The notes beneath the pieces were generated by a model that was not told where the DNA came from, did no database searches, and saw only the letters and a program-made list of their open reading frames with translations. From the NCBI GenBank assembly GCA_028868335.1, contig JAGWUU010000097.1, forward strand, positions 1 to 10,329: a stretch of 10,329 bases of DNA, read 5' to 3'. Both the position numbers and the translations under genes were made by a program. Source of the stretch: Sphingomonadales bacterium (GTDB lineage: Bacteria; Pseudomonadota; Alphaproteobacteria; Sphingomonadales; Sphingomonadaceae). Positions 6,122-10,329 of the stretch are shown here, piece by piece (position 1 is the stretch's first letter; the number at the start of each line of letters is the position of its first letter).

Positions 6122-7151
6122 CGCGGGCCTTCAGCATATCGAGCGCGACGTCGACGATCATATCCTCCTGGCCGCCGACCATCTTGCGGCGGCCGAGTTC
6201 GAGCAGGATCGCACGGGTATCGATGCCGTAGGTTTCGCTGGCCTTTTCGGCGTGACGCAGGAAGCTGGAATAGACCCCGGCGTAGCCAAGGCTCAGTGTC
6301 TCGCGGTCAACCCGCACTGGGCGGTCCTGAAGTGGACGCACCAGGTCTTCAGCCGCGTCCATCAGCAAGTTGACGTCGCAGCCATGGTTCCAGCCCTTGC
6401 GCTCGGCGGCGGCGACGAATACCTCGAGCGGGGCGTTGCCCGCGCCCGCGCCCATGCCGGTCAGGCTGGCATCGATCCGCACCGCGCCGCACTGTGCCGC
6501 GACGATCGAGTTGGCGACCCCGAGGCTGAGGTTGTGGTGGGCGTGCATCCCGCGCTGGGTTTCGGGCTTCAAGACCCGGTCATAGGCCTCGAACCGCGCA
6601 CGCACCCCGTCCATGTCAAGCGCGCCGCCGCTGTCGGTGACATAGACGCACTGCACGCCGTAGCTTTCCATGAGGAGCGCCTGCTGCGCGAGGTGATCGG
6701 GCTCGATCATGTGGCTCATCATCAGGAAGCCTGAGACGTCCATGCCGAGATCACGGGCGATGCCGATATGCTGCTTCGAGACGTCGGCCTCGGTGCAGTG
6801 GGTCGCTACGCGGACCGAGCGGACGCCCAGGTCATAGGCGCGTCGCAGTTCCTCGACCGTCCCGACGCCAGGCAGGATCAAGGTGGTCAGCACGCATTTG
6901 TCGAGTACCTCGGCGACGGCTTCGAGCCATTCCCAGTCGGTATGCGCGCCGAACCCATAGTTGAAGCTCGCGCCCGACAGCCCATCGCCGTGCGCAACTT
7001 CGATGGCGTCCACGCCCGAGGCCTCGATCGCCGCCGCGATCGCGCGGACGTGGTCGATCCCGTACATGTGGCGCACCGCGTGCATCCCGTCGCGCAGGGT
7101 TACGTCCTGAATGTAGAGCTTGTCGCCCGCGTTCACATCGAACTTGCCCAT
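6114..7151 (-). CDS. dmpG: 4-hydroxy-2-oxovalerate-type aldolase
   Basis: 345 residues, the usual length of class II pyruvate aldolases of the DmpG/BphI/HsaF/TesG family. It splits 4-hydroxy-2-oxoacids to pyruvate and an aldehyde (acetaldehyde or propanal). The active site is complete: R20-D21 and H24 in TLRDGMHAVRH, the metal ligands H203 and H205 in GMHAHHN, and Y294 in GYAGVYSSF. These line up with R16, D17, H20, H199, H201 and Y290 of BphI with a constant offset of four. The start at ATG 7151 has a strong AAGGAGG site at 7159-7165, spaced 7 nt, and shares one base with the stop codon of the dehydrogenase gene (TGATG). The open frame continues far upstream but there is only antisense or out-of-frame shadow. 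It would form a channelling heterotetramer with the preceding dehydrogenase. Chain-length preference (C2 or C3 aldehyde) is not readable by eye. Confidence 0.96.
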   Translation of the reverse strand: MGKFDVNAGDKLYIQDVTLRDGMHAVRHMYGIDHVRAIAAAIEASGVDAIEVAHGDGLSGASFNYGFGAHTDWEWLEAVAEVLDKCVLTTLILPGVGTVEELRRAYDLGVRSVRVATHCTEADVSKQHIGIARDLGMDVSGFLMMSHMIEPDHLAQQALLMESYGVQCVYVTDSGGALDMDGVRARFEAYDRVLKPETQRGMHAHHNLSLGVANSIVAAQCGAVRIDASLTGMGAGAGNAPLEVFVAAAERKGWNHGCDVNLLMDAAEDLVRPLQDRPVRVDRETLSLGYAGVYSSFLRHAEKASETYGIDTRAILLELGRRKMVGGQEDMIVDVALDMLKARDG

Positions 7152-8101
7152 CACACAGCCTCCTTCTCTGCCATGCGGCGTGCGGCGAGCAGCTCGCCGG
7201 TGGCCTTGGCGGCGGCGGTCATGATGTCGAGATTGCCCGAATAGCTCGGAAGGTAGTCGCCCGCGCCCTCGACCTCGAGCATGATCATCGACTTGATGCC
7301 GGTGAATTCGCCCATGCCGGGGATCTTGAGCTTGTTGTTGTCGCCGAAACGCTCGAACTGCACTTCCTGCTTGAGCCGGTAGCCGGGAACGTATTTCTGC
7401 ACCTCGGCGACCATGTCGCGCACCGACTGACGAATGGCGTCCTCGCTGCCGCCCTCGCTGAGGGTAAAGACGGTGTCGCGCATGATCATCGGTGGTTCGG
7501 CCGGATTGAGAATGATGATCGCCTTGCCCTTGGCCGCCCCGCCGACCACCTCGATCGCCCGGGCGGTGGTGCGGGTGAACTCGTCGATGTTCGCCCGCGT
7601 GCCCGGCCCGGCCGAGCGCGAGGAGACAGAGGCGACGATCTCGGCGTAGTGAAGCTTGTCCGAAACGCGGGCGACCGCGGCGACCATCGGGATCGTCGCT
7701 TGCCCGCCGCAAGTCACCATGTTGACATTGGGCTGGTCGAGGTGCGCCTCCATGTTCACCGGCGGCACCGTAAACGGCCCGATCGCTGCCGGGGTCAGGT
7801 CGACCACCTGGATCCCGTCGGCGCGCAGGGCTTCGTCATGGACCTTGTGGGCATAGGCGCTGGTCGCGTCGAAGGCGATGCCGATCTCAGGATAACACCG
7901 CAGCTTCTTCAACCCCTCGATCCCCTCGTGGGTAGTCGCGATGCCATGTTCGCGGGCCATGGCGAGGCCCTCGGAGTTCGGGTCGATCCCGACCACGGCA
8001 GCCAGCTCCATGTTTTGCGGATACTTGATCATCTTCATCATCAGGTCGGTGCCGATGTTGCCCGAGCCGATGATCGCCGCCTTCACGCGTGCCATTGCCA
8101 T
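7151..8101 (-). CDS. Acetaldehyde dehydrogenase (acylating)
   Basis: 316 residues, full length for the DmpF/BphJ/HsaG/TesF family. It oxidises acetaldehyde or propanal to the acyl-CoA with NAD+ and CoA, taking the aldehyde directly from the aldolase. The Rossmann motif G-S-G-N-I-G is at 12-17. The catalytic Cys is C131 in NMVTCGGQATIP, the same number as in BphJ. The N-P-A-E-P-P-M-I-M-R-D-T motif and the D-Y-L-P-S-Y-S-G-N-L-D C-terminal region that contacts the aldolase are also present. Two in-frame ATG codons compete: 8101 (AAGGA 4 nt before) and 8095 (10 nt); 8101 is used here and gives the BphJ numbering. The AAGGA overlaps the TAA stop of the hydratase gene, 7 nt upstream, so translation is coupled. 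Confidence 0.96.
   Translation of the reverse strand: MAMARVKAAIIGSGNIGTDLMMKMIKYPQNMELAAVVGIDPNSEGLAMAREHGIATTHEGIEGLKKLRCYPEIGIAFDATSAYAHKVHDEALRADGIQVVDLTPAAIGPFTVPPVNMEAHLDQPNVNMVTCGGQATIPMVAAVARVSDKLHYAEIVASVSSRSAGPGTRANIDEFTRTTARAIEVVGGAAKGKAIIILNPAEPPMIMRDTVFTLSEGGSEDAIRQSVRDMVAEVQKYVPGYRLKQEVQFERFGDNNKLKIPGMGEFTGIKSMIMLEVEGAGDYLPSYSGNLDIMTAAAKATGELLAARRMAEKEAV
7159..7165 (-). promoter_or_regulatory. Strong Shine-Dalgarno AAGGAGG of the aldolase gene
   Basis: The complement reads AAGGAGG, the best ribosome site in the window, 7 nt before ATG 7151 and inside the end of the dehydrogenase gene. It decides the aldolase start and, with the one-base stop/start overlap, points to balanced synthesis of the two partner subunits. 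Confidence 0.75.
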
Positions 8102-8108
8102 GCTTTCC

Positions 8109-8897
8109 TTAGACAAAGTTGGCGACGCAGCGACCAATCGGCCCACCCGCATCGCTGAGGATCATTTCAAAGCGGTCGCCCTTGACTGCGGGAGCGAGCG
8201 GCACCAGCGATCCCGACAGGATCACGTCGCCCGCGTCGAGCGTGACGCCATAGGCGCCCAGCGTATTCGCAAGCCAGGCGACCGCCTGCGCGGGATCGCC
8301 CTGGACGGCATGGCCATGGCCTTCCGACAAAGGTACGCCGTTCTTGCCGACCGCGACGTGCAGGTTCGGCAGATCGAGCCCGCGCGGGTCGAGTCGTTCA
8401 TTGCCCAGCACATAAACCCCGCACGAGGCGTTGTCGGCAACGGTATCGACGATCCCGATCTTCCAGTCGGTGATCCGGCTGTCGACGATCTCGAAACAGG
8501 GCACGATCGCCTCGGTCGCTGCGATCACCTGCGCGGCGGTAACGCCCGGCCCGGCAAGTCCGTTCTTGAGCACGAAAGCGATTTCCGCTTCGGCGCGCGG
8601 CGCGATCAGCGCCTTGGCGTCGATGTCGATATCGCCTTCAACATGCATCCAGTCGGTCAGGAACCCGAAGTCGGGCTGGTGGACGCCCAGCATGTCCTGC
8701 ACCGCCTTGCTGGTGACGCCGATCTTCTTGCCCACCACCCGTTCGCCATCCTTGCGACGGCGGGCGAGAAAACCCAGCGACACGGCATAGGCATCGTCGA
8801 CGGTGAGTTCGGGGTGGCGCTCGATCAATGGTGGCACCGTGCGTCGGTCGCGCAGCGCCTGATAGAGCATCTCTGAAAGGGTTTCGGTCAGGCTCAC
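8109..8897 (-). CDS. 2-hydroxypenta-2,4-dienoate hydratase family protein (2-keto-4-pentenoate hydratase)
   Basis: 262 residues, close to the family norm of about 260 (BphH, DmpE, HsaE, TesE, MhpD). It adds water to a 2-hydroxy-2,4-dienoate to give the 4-hydroxy-2-oxoacid for the aldolase. The metal site is visible: E103 and E105 in RAEAEIAFVL and E136 in PCFEIVDSR; G-K-K-I-G-V-T-S (57-64) carries the conserved lysine. The end has D-V-I-L-S-G-S-L, typical of this fold. The GTG at 8897 is chosen as start: it overlaps the flavin reductase stop as GTGA and gives the normal N-terminal helix (SLTETLSEMLYQALRD). An ATG nine codons later would truncate that helix. The related decarboxylase family (4-oxalocrotonate decarboxylase) shares this fold, but the neighbouring C-C hydrolase argues for a hydratase. 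Confidence 0.93.
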   Translation of the reverse strand: MSLTETLSEMLYQALRDRRTVPPLIERHPELTVDDAYAVSLGFLARRRKDGERVVGKKIGVTSKAVQDMLGVHQPDFGFLTDWMHVEGDIDIDAKALIAPRAEAEIAFVLKNGLAGPGVTAAQVIAATEAIVPCFEIVDSRITDWKIGIVDTVADNASCGVYVLGNERLDPRGLDLPNLHVAVGKNGVPLSEGHGHAVQGDPAQAVAWLANTLGAYGVTLDAGDVILSGSLVPLAPAVKGDRFEMILSDAGGPIGRCVANFV

Positions 8898-9388
8898 AGA
8901 TAGCGTCCATCGTGGTAGATCAGCGGATCGACTTCTCCGCTCAGCGTCACTTCGAGCACGCGGGCGATGACGATCGAATGGGTGCCGTAGGCCAGCATCG
9001 CGTCGATCACGCAGGACAGGTTGGCCTGGGCGTCGACCAGCATGGGCAGGCCGTTCCCCCCGGTGCGCCATTCGCCGACGCTGAAGCGCTCGCTGTGCGG
9101 CAGCCCGCCGCCGAATGCCGCTGAAACGTCCTGCTGGCCGCGCGACAGGAGGTTGACCGAAAGCGGAGCGGTGGGAACGAGCAGGGCGTGAAGGCTAGCG
9201 GCGCGGTTGACGCAGATCAGCACTGCGGTCGGATCGACCGTCAGTGAAGTAACCGATGTCGCAGCGATGCCTACAGGGCCTTCGTCACCCCTGGCGACGA
9301 CGATGCCGACCGATGCGGCAAGGCGGCGCATCGCCGCGCGAAATCGCGCGGGAAGTTCTTCAGGGAAAGACGGATAGGCTTCAGCCAC
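8894..9388 (-). CDS. Flavin reductase domain protein, reductase component of a two-component monooxygenase
   Basis: 164 residues of the short-chain flavin reductase family (HpaC/HsaB/TesA1 type). It makes reduced FMN or FAD from NAD(P)H and hands it to a separate oxygenase. Visible features are the first helix FRAAMRRLAASVGIVVA, the flavin-binding G-I-A-A-T-S-V-T-S-L segment followed by P-x-A-V-L-I-C-V-N, an S-V-N-L-L strand, the G-T-H-S-I-V-I motif that places the catalytic His, and a Y-H-D-G-R-Y-L terminus. Start GTG 9388 gives the expected N-terminus and overlaps the hydrolase gene by 8 bp; no ribosome site is visible, so it probably depends on coupling. The open frame further upstream is the shadow of the hydrolase. 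The oxygenase partner is probably the gene cut by the right edge. Confidence 0.9.
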   Translation of the reverse strand: MAEAYPSFPEELPARFRAAMRRLAASVGIVVARGDEGPVGIAATSVTSLTVDPTAVLICVNRAASLHALLVPTAPLSVNLLSRGQQDVSAAFGGGLPHSERFSVGEWRTGGNGLPMLVDAQANLSCVIDAMLAYGTHSIVIARVLEVTLSGEVDPLIYHDGRYL

Positions 9389-10199
9389 GCAGGAAATCGA
9401 TCGTGTAGCGGTTGAATTCCTCGGCGCGTTCGACCTGGACCCAGTGCCCGGTGCGAGCGAAGGTGATCGCGCGGACGTCGCTGCACTTGTCGAGGAACAG
9501 ACGGGCGTGGGCCTCGGGGCAGAATTCGTCGTTGAGACCCCACAGGACGAAGATCGGCTGCTGAATTTCGCCCAGGCGGGGCGAAAGGTCGGGCGTGCGC
9601 ATGCGAACCAGCACGTCCTTGGGCTGGGTGCTGGCGACGGCAAAGCGTTCGGCAACCAGTGCGTCGGAAATCTTCGGCGCGAAATCGGGATGAACCAGGT
9701 TCGAAACGAGTCGCTTCTGTTCGGCCAGATTGAAATCGGGCCCGCCGAAGTTGGAAACCATCTTGGCGATGCCGGGCATCACGAAATAGCTCTCGCGCTC
9801 GGCAACGCAGCCCGGCGCCATCAGGATCAGCCGGTCGGCGAAGCCCGGGTGGTCGAGCGTCATCAGCAGGGCAATCCCGCCGCCCAGCGAATTGCCGACC
9901 AGCGTTGCCTTGTCGATTCCGTGCTGACGCAGCGCGTCGTAGAGTGTGTCCGTGAACAGTTGCAGCGTGTAGTCGATCCCTTCGGGCTTGGACGACGCGC
10001 CGTAGCCGATCAGGTCGGGCATGATTACGCGGTAGCCCGCCTGAACATAGGCATCGACGTTCTGGCGGAAATTCGACAGGCCGGAGGCGCCTGGGCCGCT
10101 GCCGTGGATGAACACCACCACCGGGCCAGAACCCGATTCCTTGACGTGAATGTCGTAACCGCCCTCGACGCGGTAGGTTGCTTCGCGCACTTCGGTCAT
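9381..10199 (-). CDS. Alpha/beta hydrolase, meta-cleavage product (C-C bond) hydrolase
   Basis: 272 residues, a normal length for the BphD/HsaD/TesD/CumD group that hydrolyses the C-C bond of vinylogous 1,5-diketone ring-fission products. The oxyanion segment HGSGPGASG (32-40) is the hallmark of this group. The catalytic triad is S104 in GNSLGGG, D224 in GLNDEFCP and H252 in GHWVQVE. It yields a 2-hydroxydienoate, the substrate of the downstream hydratase, plus a carboxylic acid whose nature depends on the ring substituent. ATG 10199 is preceded by TAAGG, which overlaps the upstream stop. Its position next to a flavin reductase and probable flavin monooxygenase is like hsa/tes steroid clusters; monoaromatic or biaryl substrates are equally possible from sequence alone. 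Confidence 0.93.
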   Translation of the reverse strand: MTEVREATYRVEGGYDIHVKESGSGPVVVFIHGSGPGASGLSNFRQNVDAYVQAGYRVIMPDLIGYGASSKPEGIDYTLQLFTDTLYDALRQHGIDKATLVGNSLGGGIALLMTLDHPGFADRLILMAPGCVAERESYFVMPGIAKMVSNFGGPDFNLAEQKRLVSNLVHPDFAPKISDALVAERFAVASTQPKDVLVRMRTPDLSPRLGEIQQPIFVLWGLNDEFCPEAHARLFLDKCSDVRAITFARTGHWVQVERAEEFNRYTIDFLRG

Positions 10200-10208
10200 C
10201 GTGGTGCC

Positions 10209-10329
10209 TTACAGGAAAGTGAAGGTTGGTTCTTCACCCAGCATCCCGCCGATCACGTCGGTCGTGCGGTTGCTGGGATCGTTCGCGACGTGCGCGCGGC
10301 CGGCATTGAGATCGAGCCACGGCTGGAGG
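10209..10329 (-). CDS. Probable oxygenase component of flavin-dependent monooxygenase (HsaA-like), C-terminal 39 residues
   Basis: The last 39 codons before the TAA at 10209-10211 are visible; the rest lies beyond the right edge. The peptide contains W-L-D-L-N-A-G-R-A-H-V-A-N-D-P-S and ends V-I-G-G-M-L-G-E-E-P with a short T-F-T-F-L tail. A W-x-D-x-N-A-x-x-A-H pattern near the C-terminus is common in the acyl-CoA-dehydrogenase-like oxygenases (group D flavin monooxygenases such as HsaA and the 4-hydroxyphenylacetate 3-hydroxylases). The presence of a partner-type flavin reductase two genes downstream supports this. The evidence is a short tail only, so the call is provisional. It does not resemble the C-terminus of extradiol dioxygenases I know. 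The hydrolase gene starts 9 nt after its stop. Confidence 0.5.
   Translation of the reverse strand, partial: LQPWLDLNAGRAHVANDPSNRTTDVIGGMLGEEPTFTFL

Noticed and set aside
7152..7712. Upstream extension of the aldolase open frame
   Set aside because: It overlaps the acylating dehydrogenase out of frame, is Arg/Gly-rich, and a strong ribosome site sits right before ATG 7151.
1..10329. CRISPR arrays, tRNA or rRNA genes, insertion sequences, integrase or phage genes
   Set aside because: I saw no regularly spaced repeats, cloverleaf-like segments, transposase-like proteins or flanking inverted repeats in the window.

Overview
The window is GC-rich (about two thirds G+C by eye), densely coded and has short gaps. 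It looks like an accessory catabolic region of an alphaproteobacterium. Codon use, the mix of protein families and the gene style best fit a sphingomonad (Novosphingobium, Sphingobium or a relative), but no marker gene fixes the taxon. I see no tRNA, rRNA, insertion sequence, CRISPR array or phage gene.

Layout. Positions 1-1388 (+) hold the 3' part of an amidohydrolase gene and a tightly coupled Coq4-family gene. A perfect hairpin at 1388-1409 separates them from a convergent minus-strand pair: a VOC-fold protein (starts 2619) followed by a SnoaL/NTF2-like small enzyme (ends 1427). A 168-bp divergent control region (2620-2787) with an AT-rich palindromic island lies between that pair and a plus-strand TIM-barrel isomerase/dehydratase-like gene (2788-3591). 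From 10329 down to 3604 everything is on the minus strand and looks like one operon. In order of transcription it encodes the C-terminus of a probable flavin-dependent monooxygenase oxygenase component, a meta-cleavage-product hydrolase, a flavin reductase, a 2-hydroxypentadienoate-type hydratase, an acylating acetaldehyde dehydrogenase, a 4-hydroxy-2-oxovalerate-type aldolase, an FAD-dependent oxidoreductase of the fumarate reductase/ketosteroid dehydrogenase superfamily, and an aldo/keto reductase.

How the genes work together. The minus operon encodes the lower half of a meta-cleavage pathway. A two-component flavin monooxygenase (oxygenase plus reductase) would hydroxylate a phenol to a catechol. 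An extradiol dioxygenase, not in the window, would open the ring. The alpha/beta hydrolase would split the ring-fission product to a 2-hydroxydienoate, the hydratase would add water, the aldolase would release pyruvate plus an aldehyde, and the dehydrogenase would turn the aldehyde into acyl-CoA. A two-component flavin monooxygenase together with hydrolase, hydratase, dehydrogenase and aldolase is the set known from the 9,10-seco steroid pathway (HsaA/B, HsaD, HsaE-G; TesA1/A2, TesD-G). The ketosteroid-dehydrogenase-like flavoprotein and the SnoaL-like protein also fit steroid or bile-salt breakdown. Other phenolic substrates remain possible, and the sequence alone does not decide.

The least explained part is the left flank: an amidohydrolase, a Coq4-family protein with its full metal motif, a VOC protein, a SnoaL protein and a TIM-barrel enzyme. 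Coq4 belongs to ubiquinone synthesis, and its presence here suggests recruitment for a catabolic step.
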